Source of the DNA: Crocodylus rhombifer
Lineage: Eukaryota > Chordata > Crocodylia > Crocodylidae
DNA: 64,000 bases
Reading direction: 5' to 3'
Assembly: GCA_038503035.1 (NCBI GenBank)
Contig: JAVSML010025538.1
Span: forward strand, 1,280,880 to 1,344,879
This document shows, in pieces, positions 46,844 to 61,069 of the stretch (its first letter is position 1; each line of letters opens with the position of its first letter). The notes beneath the pieces were generated by a model that was not told where the DNA came from, did not search any database, and saw nothing but the letters and a program-made list of their open reading frames with translations. The position numbers and the translations under genes are program-made.

Positions 46844-48344
46844 AAATCGTGCTCCTTCAAAGGAAGCTTTTCCTTAAATGAAGGAAACTTTTACATCCCA
46901 AGGGAACAATTTTTTGATGTTTAGGAACTACGTGCAGATCACTTATGCAAAAGGAGCTTCAAAAGCAACCCATATCATCTTTGAACTTTGGTCTCCCAAC
47001 ATCCTTTCTGGAGAGGGATATGTAATTCCTTGTACCACTGATAAAGTAGAGTGAAATTCTAAATGGAGCTGTAGGACATACTAAGGAAATTAAATGCAAG
47101 TTCTTAAAATTACAACATATAACGAACATGATACATCAGATTTTTTTTAGTGGATCCTCAAATCAAGTATCACGACTATTTATCTCACCTCTGGTCTTGT
47201 ACCTTGTACCCAATAACAAAACTTTAAAAAAAAGAAGCCTTTTTCAATATCTTTTGACTAAAAGTAATTGACATGCAGTTCTTATACAAGAAACCTCTTA
47301 CTAAAGTGTTCTTTAGGATCATGCTTTAAGGAAACAGTACAGATAAAGACTATTGTTAAAACGGCAGTCCCACACCATATGCTTGACATAAGGACAAGTG
47401 GGATATGTTATAAGGCAACTGGGGATACAGTCACTTTTTCAGGTAGGCCAAAGCTTGATGCCATCTATGTTAAGCACCAGCACTGGAGTAATCCATTCTT
47501 AATCAACTACCTAGTAAACCTTTGAACAATCTTTGATGTGGTTTCGCACAACTGCAAAAGCAAAAATCAGAACCTTTAACTTATGCAGCCATCCAGCATA
47601 ATAAAGATTATAAGAATAAGCTTGCAATGCATGCAGAAGCCCCTCTGCATTACACAATAATGACATTCTGAACAGAAATAAATGAAGCCCCTGCAGTGCT
47701 ATTCTGTCAGCTTTTGAAAGTAAATAACTTCGCTTCTGACAAGAGAGAGACAATTTTTTTCCTCCTCCTGCCATGGAGCATTAATTGAGCTATGCAGTCA
47801 TGTAACATTCCAGAGACAGGAGTAACACATGACTAGGGAAAAAAAGCTTCAAGAAGGAAGGGACAGACCCATAATATATCGCTTTCCTGGACTTCCTTCC
47901 AGTCTCAAATTTTCTATGCAACTCTAATTCCATTTTTTCTGGGAGAACTTTTCAACGAGGTTTTTGTTTCTGGTCTCTACAACTTCTGCTGAATCGGTTT
48001 CAAACAAACCTTACAAACTTTCACCAACTGCTATATATTTAAACACTGTTAGAAAACTTCGAAGTTACATTTTACCACTTTTTTTATTTCTCCTTGTTTT
48101 CAAGTGCAGAAGACAGATTTCATGCAGCCCTTTAATACCTTTGATAAAACTATGTATTTAATAACACAGCTTGCCATAGTATATAATAAAACAAAATAGC
48201 AACACCACCAGAGGGGGAAAAACTAAACCGAAGAAACAGCCCACCAAGACACAGTAAACAATACATATTTAATATATTTTAGTGGATGTTCAAAATAAGT
48301 TGGATAGGAAGATCAAAATTGTATAGGACTAAGAGCACAGAAGT

Positions 48345-48370
48345 AAACACACACACACACATACATATAT
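48345..48370. repeat. (CA)n / (TA)n microsatellite
   Basis: A short CACACA run grades into CATATATATA. Confidence 0.8.
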
Positions 48371-51300
48371 ATAAAGCTAAGCATACTCACAGGGTTACAG
48401 TTAAGAAGGCAGACAGAATTTTGTTGATTTTGATGGTAAATGGTCAAAAGTCAAACATAAAAATGGTCTTAATTAGGGTTAAACCATTTGTATTATCATA
48501 CATCATAGCTTGAGTATCTCTGGTGTTCACATTTTAAAGTTGCATGTACTTTTGTTCCATATCTGCAAAAAAATCATTACTTCACTGTGAACAAATATAG
48601 TCCTCTGTATGCTTTAGTTCTTACTACAGTATCTAATTTTGATTCTGCATGTGTTTAACACAACAAAAAAGGGCAGGATCAAAACAGAGTGTGATCTCTC
48701 CACAGCTGGAGCTTGCTATAGAGCAAAAGACCAAAGGCCTGACTACAACTACTCAGCATACTATAGACATTAAATATGCTATTTTCCCTAATTAAATTCA
48801 CTGGGCTGCTGCACTGACAGAGGAGGAGGGGAAGCAAAATGTAAAAGGAGTCAATGGCTCTGCACTAGGCTACTCAGAGGTAAATGAGGGATGCTAGCAA
48901 AGGAATGACAAGAGCTCCTCAGGAGAGCCCATCTATTACACACCTCAGTTTAAAAATGGATTAATCAAGCACGTGAACACCTTTAAGAGGCTGTAGACCT
49001 TGGAGGAGTCTTCATGTGAAAAGCACTGATTTCTATAGTTCTACTAATGCCATTACATCACTATAATGCATAGCGATAAACTCCTGCTCACTTTCCCATC
49101 TCTGTTACCAGTTAAAAAAACTTAGAGTATTAGGAACACAGCTTTCTTATCAGCCTATTATTTAGTTGCTTGTGAAAAAATATACAAGCAACCAAAAGCC
49201 CCTGCACATTGCAACACTTCCATAGCTGCTGCTAATAAATATAAATGAACAGAATGAAATTGCTTGCTCTTTACTCCAAAGACATCTCAGTTAACTGACC
49301 ACTATGCACCTCCTTAGGGATAAAATATCACAGCATGTTTTTGGTTAGTTTTTTTTCTCTCTCTTTTTTTTTTTTTTACAGATAAACAGCCATTAATGTA
49401 CACATTCAATAAATACCACAGAGCGGTGACAACTGACAAACAGCTGACATGACAGAAAATGTAACCAGCACATTTTCACCAAGAACAGTTTGCCCTTTAA
49501 ATCCTAAGTGAGAACAATATAAAAGGAATTATTCCAAGACAAGAATACTTCACCTGTCCCTGCCACGTGGAATCCACAGCAAGCTCCTTTCCGACTGTTC
49601 TTGCTCTTATCTTCCAAAGCAGCCAGTAACCTCCTTAACTGATCTTTTTTTTTGCCTTCTGGTATTTAAGGAGAGGGATACTTAGCTAAAGCACCTCCTC
49701 TTGCTATTGTGGCTGGGAAGTGACCTTGTTTAACACAGCTGTAGTCAAATGCCCAAACTAGCTTTTATTCAGAATGAGAACACAGCACTTGATCTTTAAG
49801 CCACTTCTCATTAGTCTCTGGGAAACAATGAAATGGCTCTAGTGAGACAGAGATACAGAAACGTTAAAATTTCACTTTAAGACAGAAGTAGAGTTTCAGA
49901 TGTGAGCCTGGAAGTTTACCGATAAACATCAAATGACCTTATTTTTCTTAATTAAAATAAACAGCATCAGGACTTCGCTCACTACTTCTCTACTAAAGAT
50001 ATCTCCAGATGCAACAATTATACTCACACCTTGTGAGCTCTGTTTCATTCGTACAATGAAATTTCCTAAGAGTGCCACACTGCCCCCTTAGGTGCAAGTG
50101 CCTCAACCTGATATTGTTTGCAGTATGGTAATTTCTCCTTCTAACAGAATGCTATAATTTGTCTGACAACCTACAGTTTTTTACCGTGCCCATACAAATA
50201 AGCAAGCATTATGTTTCTCTTGGGGCAGTGAAGCTGGTTAAATGAATCAGAAAACCCTAAAAAGATTGTCTACCCTCAGTCCATCAGCTACTGGACAATT
50301 ATTCAAGGCCCAGCTGTAAGAAAAACAGATGGTGAGTGAGCATTCACTCATGCAGGCATAAGCAGAGGTTGTATGTTCTCACATGAAAATTGCCATGAAA
50401 TAGCAGACTAAAGAACAAAATTGTGCAAAGGCTCAAATTTATAAGCTAACAGATGCTTACAATTTTCAGAAGCTGAAGTCAGATTAAATAATTTTACAAC
50501 AGACATACAGAGTCAGTGAATCAGATGTATGCAGTATATGGAAAAGCAATTCAATGTTTTTGCACCAAAAGGTGAAGTATCAGTTTAAGAAGTGATGCCA
50601 CGAAGCATCACCTATTGATAGTGACTAAAACATTTGATCCTTCAAGCTTCAATAAATTATAAGGAGTAAATGATGTACAAATACTTTGAAGTATAACCAC
50701 AATGCCATGGTGTCATTCAGCAGTTAAAGTACTTGTTCTCAATCAAAGGGGTAAACTGCAACCAAAAATATTCATTCATCCTATTTTAATTCTTTATACA
50801 ATTTAAACATGAAGATAATCTGTCCTAATCCTTTACTCCATTATTGACACTATTGACTACCTCAGTCAAGAGTGCTATCTAATAAATCAACTTTGAATTA
50901 AGCCACGAAGAGATAAAAAGTCCTTTAGATTCCTACAATTTATTAGAGCCAGAATTGTGATGTATCAGAACTAAGTGGAGAATGCAATTCTAAGGCCTAA
51001 ATAACTTAAGGCCTAAAAACATTTGGAATGTAAGCACTCTGCATTGTGAAAGTTTTTTTGAAAAGCAATCTTTGCTCTGAGAGCTATGCTGTGAACTACC
51101 TTCTAGTTAAAGACAGAAAAGGTTGATATTGAAGTTTCAGTTCAATTGCTTTCGATCTGTGGATGTCCACTATGAGCAATGGCTCCATTTAAGAGGAATT
51201 ACCCTTTGTACAAACCACTTCACTATTTAAAACAAACCACATGCATCATCATTAAGTGGAAAAAAATTACCAATCTTAAAATATTGACAACAGAAGAGTA

Positions 51301-52019
51301 CACTATGAAATGGAATTTTCTAACGTATTTTAACAATTGGCTTTGTTACTTCACTCAGTAAGATATCGCTAATATGACAACACGCTCAAATATATGATAA
51401 GTGATGTTTTAATCTAATATAGTTAAGTATCTGATAGCACATTATAAATCCCAATTTACAGGGGGTTAACTTTCAGTTATAGCAAATGCTCTGGGCAAAC
51501 ACCTGACACACACAGTTGCAGCCAGGAAACATTTCTTTTCTTTCTTTGTCTTATTAAAACATCTGATTAGGCAGTCCTAACACTGCAAAAGGAAGTAAAA
51601 TGTGGAAATGGGGCCAAACAAGTCTATAATCCCTATACACCTCAACATTGTTGTTATATGAAATCCTACCCCAGGTCCATCTGTAATTTTCAAGTAAATA
51701 TGTTTACAATGGTCAAACACAAATATCCAGCTCTAAAATTTTTATTGGTCTCTTGGTGTTTAAGAATCAAATCTAGAATTCTAAAGTTTGACGTTTTTTC
51801 ATAAAATGCCCCCCAGTTACCAGGAAGACTTTCAGATAGCAATGCTAAGCCAAAAAAACATTCAGTTTTTGCTGGCTTTTTTAATGAACATTTTGCTGAC
51901 AGTTAATCTATAATGCACTAGGCCTTCACACTTTGCTTTTCAAATTTGGCATATCAACAGTCAAGCTTTTAATGTTTCCAGGCGAGATATGGTGAATGCA
52001 CACACATTCTTTTAACATG

Positions 52020-52056
52020 CACACACACACGTGTGCATGTGCGTGTGAGAGAGAGA
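52020..52056. repeat. CA/GT self-complementary tract followed by GA repeat
   Basis: CACACACACACGTGTGCATG, then TGCGTGTG and GAGAGAGA. The CA and GT halves are complementary, so the tract can form a hairpin as well as Z-DNA. Confidence 0.8.
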
Positions 52057-54910
52057 TTTCAGTTCTATACTTAGCTGTAAAACTTTACAGATGTCCATCA
52101 TTTGGACTGATATGATAGCAAGTACATAATCGCTAACATTCAAAGAGCTACTGAAGTACTTATTATATACATGCTTGAAAAGAATTTATGAATACCTATC
52201 CAACCAATAGGTAAAGCAATGTCAATTTATCAAGTATATAATAGCAATTTTAAAGTAACTGCCAGAACACACATGTTCCCAAGAGACCAAAATAGTTCCC
52301 CAGAAACCGCACACCCTTGTGGATATATACATATGCTTGAGAAAAAGTAGGAGTGAGCGCTCCAATCTTGAGGGAACAAATCTATCTTTTCCAGCCTTTC
52401 AAGAACTGCTGTCTGTCTGTCCCAAATCCTGGGCATAAATGGGATAAAATATTCAATAAATCTAAAATACAACTTCTCACATAGGGATAAAAAAAAAAAA
52501 GTACAATTAGCAACCAAAAGACTGTACTGTTGAAATAAAGATTTACTCAGCAGTGTTATTTATTGAGAACCTATAACCCCTCCCCCAAAAAAGTCTTCCC
52601 CAAAAAACTTAAATGATCTAATATGTAACCCAAAGTACAGATTATGTCTTATCTTTTTCCTTTTAAACCAAAAAAGCCTACGCTTAAGGTTATGTAAGTG
52701 TACTTTGCAAAGTATTTACTTTTTACCTGATTAGGTAACTACTTTTTAGATAAAAATCATTACTGGATAAAAAGCGATAAATTGTTACTATGGAGATACT
52801 AAACCAAAAGGAAGGAATACGAAACCAAATCTGATTTAAGAAGCTATTTTTCTGAAATACTAAGGGAACTAAGAAGTGCAGTGCCAACTAAAGGAACAAA
52901 GCAACAAGCAAACACTCACTGTATTAGGAAACCACCAGTCTCATAATTATTCTTCCCAAATTCAGATGCCTTTTAAGCAATGCATAGTTCTAAGTAAGCC
53001 AGGTAAAAGTGTATTAATGTGACTAGAAATCCAAAGGTTTAGCAACACACTGTAAACTTCCAGAGTGCAAGGCAAACCCTTTAAAGAGTTAATAAATTAT
53101 CTTCAAGAAACAACACTTTGTAAAGCACAGTAGCAATCATTTCTCATCTTTTTCTCAAATAGAATGGTTGCAGCTGAATTCACTAGTTTAAAGTAATCAT
53201 TCTGGTTGTACATAGTTCCTTAAATCTTAAAGCACTGCTATATCATGGATGTGTTTGCATAAGAACATTGCAAGATATCACACAAAAAGATTATTACAGC
53301 CCCCAACTTCATTTTTCTGTAATCTTTTATCAGCTCCTTGTGTGGCCATATTGACCTCTCACCTTAATTCACATTTTCCTTTTCAAAAGCTTGCCCCTTA
53401 ATGTTTAAACTGTTGTTTGGCAAACTCAAAAAAAAATCACACAGCAAAATATAGGACCAGATTTAGTAACTGCACAAGTTAGAATCATTAAAGCTGATTC
53501 ATAAATGGTTCTGTATAATCAAAATTTATCCCAAATGTTCAGCTATCGAGAGCACAATTATATTTTTATGCAATAATTAATGCATATTGTGTTTGTAAAT
53601 GTTAATTGTGAACATATTAACCCCTCCCATATACATGCATCCTCTTGACTGTATATATGAATCTTTTATTATGCATTCCATGCTGTATGTCAGAAATGGT
53701 TTACTTTACACTATTAAGAAACAAGCAACAGAAAGGTTCAGATGCTTCACATAATTTTAATAGTAGCAAAAAGGTAAAAACATTAACATAAAAATAAACC
53801 TTTTTTCTATTTTATTTTACTTATTTTTTGAGCAAGACAAAAGACTGAATAATATACTGATATATTTTTAAACAGTTTTAAAATACAGAAATAAAGTTGT
53901 GGGTTGCTTCATGGAACTCCATATTCATCTAAACTATTGTAGTGAAAGGTTAAGAGTTCAAAGGCAAATACCTCTAAATTATCCCTTAGATTTCTATAAT
54001 ATACACAAAAAATTCTAAACTCACTATAGAAAGAATAAAGATAAATGGAAATAATCACATTTGCATGACAATGTACTTTAATCTTGCCTCTTCATGTGTA
54101 CTGTACAACCTTATGGCAGACTCAATTGAAAATTAAACAAAACAGTAAGTACCATATTATAATGATTCCAAACAACTCGAGTTTAGTCATCCTGTGTGCT
54201 GTTCAGTATTTTATAAAATATGCTAAAATACATAAAGGTCATCAACTGGAAACTTTTTTTTTTTTTGGAATAACTAAGGGAAGAAAGTAGCTAAGACATC
54301 AGATTCTGAAAGATGAACTACATTGATATTGTTTTCCTGATTTCTTCAAGACAATGCAAATCTACTTCTGTGATTCAAATGTTCTAATTCTGTATAGGTA
54401 TATGCTAGAAAGAAAACTTTTTTTTCCCCCTGTTCTGAATAAAATCAGTTTGAATTCAATTTTAATCAGCACCACATTTCAGGAAGGATTTAAAATTCCT
54501 AGCCTTGAATGCTTAAACAAAATTTCTATTGGGCACATTTGCAATAGAAATACAATTTGTGCCTGTAACTGAATGAAGATCTATTATTTTAATGGCTGAA
54601 ACTCTAATACAGTATCCATGAGTAAAACAATCAAAGTAATGTATTAAGCATAGGTGCAAACCGCATTAATATATTGCAAAAATGAAAAAAAAAATCAGAA
54701 AAGATTTAAAAGCATCCAAAAGTCCCATGCTGTACTATATTAGCTTTTCAGCTTACTGTCATTATTTCTGATTACAGAGGCAAAATCCATCTATGCAATG
54801 AGACATTCCATGCATCCTTTTCATACAAAAATATATTTGACTATAAATCTCATAAAAGAGGTTTGACAATGCAGTCAACAGAGGGAGAGGAAAAAGTTAA
54901 ACAAACTTAC

Positions 54911-55500
54911 CTGCTGTAAGTACATAAAAGTCAAGGCACAGGAGAGCTGGGGACACATGCCTACATTTGGCAGTGCCACGCAGGTTGCACCCGTAAGGGG
55001 ATGCTGCATGGTGTTGCTCTGTAGTCGACGTAGAACAAGTGAGGGGGCTTGCATGCAAGCACGTTTGTCCTGTCTTGTCACTATAGTTGGTTTTCTCTTC
55101 TGATTATTTAAGAAAGAAAGAGTGTCTTTCACTGGCTTTTTTCAGTGCTAGATCCCTACATTCATTTGTCAGCTAAGGCCACTTGGTAGGTTTAAACTAC
55201 AAATTTTTAACAGAGAGAGAATAAAAGAACACACAGCCTGCAGCCTATTGATGAGCAAATGGAACTTCCTCAATGACAGTGAGAGCTGAGGCTCGTCTCA
55301 CAACAGTAGCTGCTGACTAGTAGAGAGAGATTGACTCACTGAGGCTCAGTCGGCTGGTGCTGATGCTGCTGGCTTCTCATTTGTCAAATGGGTCCTAGGG
55401 CAGGGTCTTTACCACTCACCAAAATTCAAATACTGCATTTTTAAAATCCCTGGGGAGGGTGGGGAAGGAGAGAGAGCGCATGCTGCATCACAGACGTCCA
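54911..55500 (-). promoter_or_regulatory. Candidate first exon or promoter block with splice donor
   Basis: On the minus strand the sequence reads TTACAGCAG|GTAAGTTTG at the 54911/54910 boundary, a near-perfect splice donor. The frame entering the donor is open for 74 codons from 55132 and meets the junction in phase 0. It begins at a GTG and includes two internal ATGs, the second in the good context ACACCATGC. Upstream, 55240-55500 is less AT-rich than its surroundings. A second donor-like CA|GTGAGT lies near 55338. I do not recognise the peptide. It may be a 5' UTR exon, an alternative first exon, a lncRNA exon or coincidence. A plus-strand ATAAAAG box near 55223 would instead suggest plus-strand transcription. 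Confidence 0.3.
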
Positions 55501-55557
55501 TGAGATTTGGGCAATTAATGTCATTGCCCAGCTGGGACTGAATGTCTGTTATGATTC

Positions 55558-55624
55558 CGCACACACACGCACGCACACACACACGCGCGCGCGCGCGCGC
55601 GCACACACACACACACACACACGC
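55558..55624. repeat. 67-bp alternating purine-pyrimidine tract (CA/CG)
   Basis: CACACACG, CGCACACA, a run of CG and then CACACA alternate without interruption. This is one of the strongest sequence types for Z-DNA formation. It lies immediately upstream of the minus-strand promoter-like block. Confidence 0.9.
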
Positions 55625-58600
55625 TTTTTTTTTTCCTAGACCCACACCTGAAAAATAAAAAGGTCTTTCCCTTTCTAGGAAACAAAAGTATGGAGTATAA
55701 ACCAGAAAAAGAAGAATAACCTTAGCAAGTCTACAATTCATATGAAATATAATGCTCACAATAAATGAGCTTATTCCAAAATGCAGCTTAGTTTTATATC
55801 TACATGCCATTCATTATCTAGTTACCCAAAGGAGCCTATAAAATCATTACAGAGATGTAGTGAAATATTCAAGTAACCACTGCAGCAGAAACACAAAGAA
55901 TAAAACTAAGGTAAAGGAACACGGCATGTTTTTAACTGAAGGAAATACCTTAAACTGTTCTGAAACCTATCTCATCTAAAATTACAAATGTATTCCAGGG
56001 ATAGTCAGTCTATTATAAGAGATTATCCTGCCAGGTTATATAGAGAAATTACATTCATCATTTTTGCAATTTATTGTTTACTTTTTACTTTGGGAGGGAT
56101 ACCTCATTGCTCAAATTAGTATTCTACTCTTGCAGACTTTTTTCTTTATTTTATGGAGTAATAATTATTCATTAGTAGATCTAGTTAGTCTTTATGTAAT
56201 AAAATAGGATGTGACCTGCAAATCAAATAATTCATACTCTAACTTTTCCTTGGTGTTCCATATTAAAGGGTCTTTCTTTTTCTAGACACTACTAAAATAT
56301 AACAAATATACTAATGTTTTTTAAATCATTTTTGAAAACATGAGTGAATTATTAATTGTTCAGGAAGGAAGGTCAAATCTCAAAGCATCATCTTAACTTT
56401 TTTGGGGTCTCCTATCAGAAACAGACTTTTCAAAGATTCATAAATTACCTTGTTTTCTAAGACATCCAACTTTAACAAAGACACTTCTTATACCAAGAGA
56501 GAAACATTTAGGACAACAAATAAATAGTTAAACCACATATAAGTTTTTGTCATCACAGGTGTAATTAATTTGATATTGCAGACTTTCCTTAAATTTAAAC
56601 AAAACAAAACAAACAGCCCCTTGCCGCCCTGAACGACTTCCACTTAACTAAAAACAGCTCAGCAAAATATCTATCTGAAACTCCGGCTTAGTATTAAATA
56701 ATAACTAACCATTTACACTGCACAAAAGACTGATTTAGATTTACAGCCATCCTCATGTGAAAGCAAAAACAACAAACCCTTCCAATAGGACCAATTGTTA
56801 CATAATTTTCTGTGTCCAAACCCAGTAATTTAAAGGAAAACATTGCATTTAAATCTCACCAATTAACACTAAAATTGTAGATACACAAACTTACAATACA
56901 GGGGGTTGTTTCTCAGCTTAGGAAACATCCATGCTTTTGCAGTGGAACATGAACTGAGCTGCTAAAGCAGCACAACCACACATTTCATCATGCAAAGAGA
57001 GAGTGAGAGAAAGACAGAGAGAAAGAGAATAATGTCAAGTGAACTCTCTTTATGCCCTTTCTCCTTTTTTTCCCCCCATTCTTTCCCTTTGCCTTAAGCA
57101 GTCTCCTGTTCTGACAGGAGTATGTCATGCTTCTCTTCATTCTTTTTTTTCCAGCACAGTAAGCCTGTTATTCTGTAAATGCCCTAAGCTGATAGAATTT
57201 TCCTTTCAGCTCATTTTCATATGAAACATGATAAATAATACATAGTACTTTAATAAGACCTTATCAGAATGTTTAATGAAAAACAAATATGTTATGTAAA
57301 GAGGCCAATAACCCATTCATCCTACATTATGCCATAAAATCAAAGACAGACTGCTTCCTAGCCAGTTTGGAACAATACATGGATGTCCCATTTTCCAAAA
57401 GTGAATTCCTGAATACAGTGATGGTACTGTAAAGTTTTTTTGCTGTCTGTCACATTGCTTTATGGTACAGAGTACACCTATGAGACGAATAAATAAAACC
57501 ACATCCTTTAAAGCTCTACGGAAACAATAATTTCAAAACCATTTATAGCCGTGAGTCTAACCTACTCCCAAAATTCATTTAAGAATGTGCATCTCTCGTT
57601 GCTCTGTTCAACTTCCAATATCTTATTCAAGAAATTTAAAAATTTCTACCGTAGCAGTAATAGATATCAAACAATACTTTTACACACACACCATATCAAT
57701 ACAACAGTATCAACCTCATAAATCATAAAAATACACACAACACAAACACAATAAACCTGTATCATAGGCTAGACCTAAACCAGGAACAGGATTCCTTAGC
57801 TAGGAATAATGTCCTGCTTCAAATGATGGAAGGAAAAGTTGTTACCCATGCACACCCACTCAAATACTTAACTTTTCAGTTCAGCTCCAGGGAGGGAATG
57901 CAACAGGGTTTTTTGGTTTTTGTTTTCTGCCCATGACTTGATATCAGTCTCATTTCATTTTTAAAAAACCTGCTTATTTTGAACACTCTCATCACCATCC
58001 CATCAGCCTTGTGGCATTGTAAGATACAGTAAATAACCTCCCTGAACATACCCAAGGAACATAAATGATCTGAAAGACGTTCTGACTCTGTCAGTCCTCA
58101 TGTCACAGCCACATCGCTATCACTGATATTAGGAATCATTAGAGTTCTGGGAGTGCCTAGGGAGATACTTCCAGTGTCTTTTCACACAATTGCAAAGCCC
58201 ACTTTTCCCATTCTACACGAGGCTGCTTCTTTGCCTCCCTCCTGTTCTGGCATGACCATACTGGACCTGGACTGAATTTGGTTGTTGTAGTTTGCTGAAC
58301 TCTCAACAAGGATACCGATTACCACTACTTTACGGCGATTCTGTGTTTTAGAAGTCACCAGTTTGTTTCACATATACCACATAACAAATTGACTTGCATT
58401 GGATTTGGAATAGAAACCTAGAAACAAACTTAAAGGATTTTATGTTGTAATGATAGACAAAGCTGGATAAATTACACTGGCCTTTCCCTATGTAGAAAGG
58501 TGTAACACCAACTTCCCTTGCTAACTCAGGTTTGGAACATCACAGTTAGTAACAAAGTGGGTGCACGAGGCCTTTAACAAGACTCCGAGAGTGGAAACGT

Positions 58601-59544
58601 GAAAAAGAGAAACCTGTTGATAAATACTGACAGCTCAACCAAGAACAGGGAAAATAAAGATTGCTTATATAAAGGCTAACCCCTATCTTCTGCGCACCTC
58701 ACCTGAAACTGCAAAACCATTCAAAGTCTCTAATACACAATGAGGCTTTCATTTCCTTCCACCTGATATTAACTTTTGGTTTGTAGGAATTTAGTAGCCA
58801 CCCAATTTCACAAATGAAATGAAAAAAAAAAGTAATTCAGAATTTTCACAGCCATATGTTCCTTATCAAACAAAACATAACATTTAAGGATCAGCTGCAG
58901 CCTTGCTTCAAACCTCTCTCTCCTAATTGTGCTGTTTAGACTGTTGTGCCCTAACAAATATTCACATTAATCCTTTGATAAGTCCTTATTCTTTACAGTT
59001 CCTCTACCAACAAATTAAACTGGAGTTAAATTCCAATTATCTTGTCTGAATCAAAGATTTCCCACTAAGTGGTGATATCCTCTCATAGATGTGAGTGAAG
59101 CTGTCTGCATTAAGAAAATTTGTCTCATGTCAAGATTTCTGATTTAATTTTGACACTCATTGGCTCATACAGCAGCCAGCAGTCACTTCCTCATACAGGT
59201 TACACCATCTAAAATAATCCCGTGGTCACCTAGAAGAAAAATGTAAGCAGTTCTAAGTCCATCAAAACCTTCTTACCCTCAGGGGAATCCTTACATTTGC
59301 TTGACTCAAACTTTTTCTTGTCTCCCCTCCAATGGGCATAATTAAGTTATTTGACCCTCCTTTCTTCTATGATGTGCCTTCCAGCTGATTCATGAATAGT
59401 AGACAAGAAAAAGAGAAACAGTAGCATGTTTACCATATTTTTCAAGTACCTCTTCTCTACTGTTTCATAATAAATGTCCCTTGAAGGCACAGACCTTTCC
59501 ACTCCTCTAAAATACCCCAACTGGCTAACCATCTGCATCTTTCT
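55625..59544. other. AT-rich non-coding DNA
   Basis: No gene or confident repeat is recognised. A block near 58090-58330 has balanced composition and might be conserved. A GA-rich stretch is at 56995-57030. Confidence 0.45.
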
Positions 59545-59552
59545 GATACATG

Positions 59553-59872
59553 AACAACACTGATTCTCAAACAGGGTGTCACAGCCCAGTGTGCTTTGAG
59601 GTCCTTTAAAAGCTTCCATGGGGTTCCACACCAGATTAGCACTGTTAGGTGTGAAAACATGAATTACAAGATAAACCCAGAGATTTCAAATAGACACCCA
59701 GGGTGTAAAAAGACATTCTGACCAGTTCTGGTCTTTCTAAGTTCTTTGCAACAGAATTATTCTATTTTTCGCGAGATATGAAATGAGTGAAAATTAAGAC
59801 TGAGACTTTGTGGGACACCATTAGTCTATCAAAGGATGCCTTGAGTGCAAAAAGGTTCAGAATCACTGCACT
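59553..59872. mobile_element. Charlie-like hAT MITE
   Basis: The left end contains CACTGATTCTCAAACAGGGT. The reverse-complemented right end reads CAGTGATTCTGAACC, a Charlie-type terminus. Flanks GATACATG (59545-59552) and GATACACC (59873-59880) share the first six bases, a decayed 8-bp TSD. The interior contains GGGTGTCACAGCCC and GGGGTTCCAC motifs of this group. Non-autonomous. Confidence 0.55.
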
Positions 59873-60014
59873 GATACACCTAGCTACAAAGCCTTGCCAT
59901 ACTTTTAGATTAGCAGGCCAGTGCTATCCTAAGCAATTACAGTTATTCAACCCAGCCCTTACACATGCCAATGAAAGGGAGGTATGTAAGTGGAGATGTG
60001 AGACTATTGACTTT

Positions 60015-60275
60015 AATATTTATTTATAATAGTTTAAGCTTATATAATGCATTGCAAAGTGGTCTACCAAATCACGGTTACAATTCTCATCCCCCTTGCT
60101 AAATATCTATATTCTTGCTCACTAAGATCACACAGATATGAAATACAAAAAGAACGTAATTGCTTCACCTAAGGTCTCATTGTCAGCTGGTGCAGAAGCT
60201 AAGAATAGAACCGCACAGCCTGTTTCAAAACACTCCCCCTAGCCTCCACCATGATACAATATCCCCCCCATCACG
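60015..60275 (+). mobile_element. MIR-like SINE
   Basis: The segment TTCACCTAAGGTCTCATTGT, then CAGAAGCTAAGAATAGAACC and a trailing CTCCCCCTAGCCTCCACCAT mirrors the MIR core order 'acttgcccaaggtcacacag ... ggaatagaacc'. The preceding CTCATCCCCCTTGC fits the upstream part. Confidence 0.5.
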
Positions 60276-61069
60276 TTAGCCCAGAGAAAGGGATTTAGAC
60301 TTTCTTTTGGTAAATTATTAGCAATCATTAAAACTCATCTTCCCTACACCAACTGCTCCAATATTCCATTTCTTTACATATATTTTATAATGATTTTTAT
60401 AAACAGGTTAATAACACCAATCTTTTCTAAAACAGCTGCACTTCATCAAAAAGACTAATTAAAAATACAAAAGGTTCTTTCTTTTCTTTTCTTTCCAATT
60501 CCTGGGTGACAGCTCATCATTCCAGTGGTATTTTCTTGTCATGAAAATCCCTATTTCTATTTTAAGGTTTTTATTAAGACTACTTCTCTTTACTAGCTCT
60601 TTGCACAAAGATCAAGACATTACAGAATCTTGCACTTACCTCAGGCAAATAACAATTACTAATTTTCTCTTTCTATTAAGTACTGTGTTACTTCCACTGA
60701 CTTCTCCAATATTTCATACCCAAAGTCTATGGGGACTCAATGCCAAGGTTAACCTTTTCAGCAACATTTAACTACAATTTGCTAAAACATTCAACATTAA
60801 TTTGCACAGGTTTTCAACAAAGAAAAGTCGAAAGTATCCCTACCCTAGAAAATAAGTAAATGCATAGAGTAAAAATTAAATGTGCAATGCCTATTTCTTC
60901 AAAGACTTTCACATATTGCCAAACAGGAGATCTCAGATCCAAGCCTCGGTTTCATATTATTCTGGTCTGGTGGATCTAGGAGTGCTGCTCAAAGTTATGT
61001 TTTGCACAGTGATGCTGTCAGGAAAGAACCAGGTTAGACTGAACCTAATCTATTTTTATTCAGGCTTTG

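Larger units (their letters stand above)
44019..54910. other. Long AT-rich non-coding stretch
   Basis: About 10.9 kb has no recognised gene, RNA gene or confident transposon. Simple repeats occur at 46827-46843 (C-run), 48345-48370 (CA), 49363-49377 (T-run) and 52020-52056 (CA/GT/GA). Blocks at about 46300-46620 and 49560-49860 have balanced composition and could be conserved non-coding elements. Frames reach at most about 110 codons (44989-45321) without domains. Confidence 0.45.

Noticed and set aside
55218..55230. Plus-strand TATA-like ATAAAAG as a promoter
   Set aside because: A single AT-rich match in AT-rich DNA is weak, and no downstream plus-strand exon or donor was evident.
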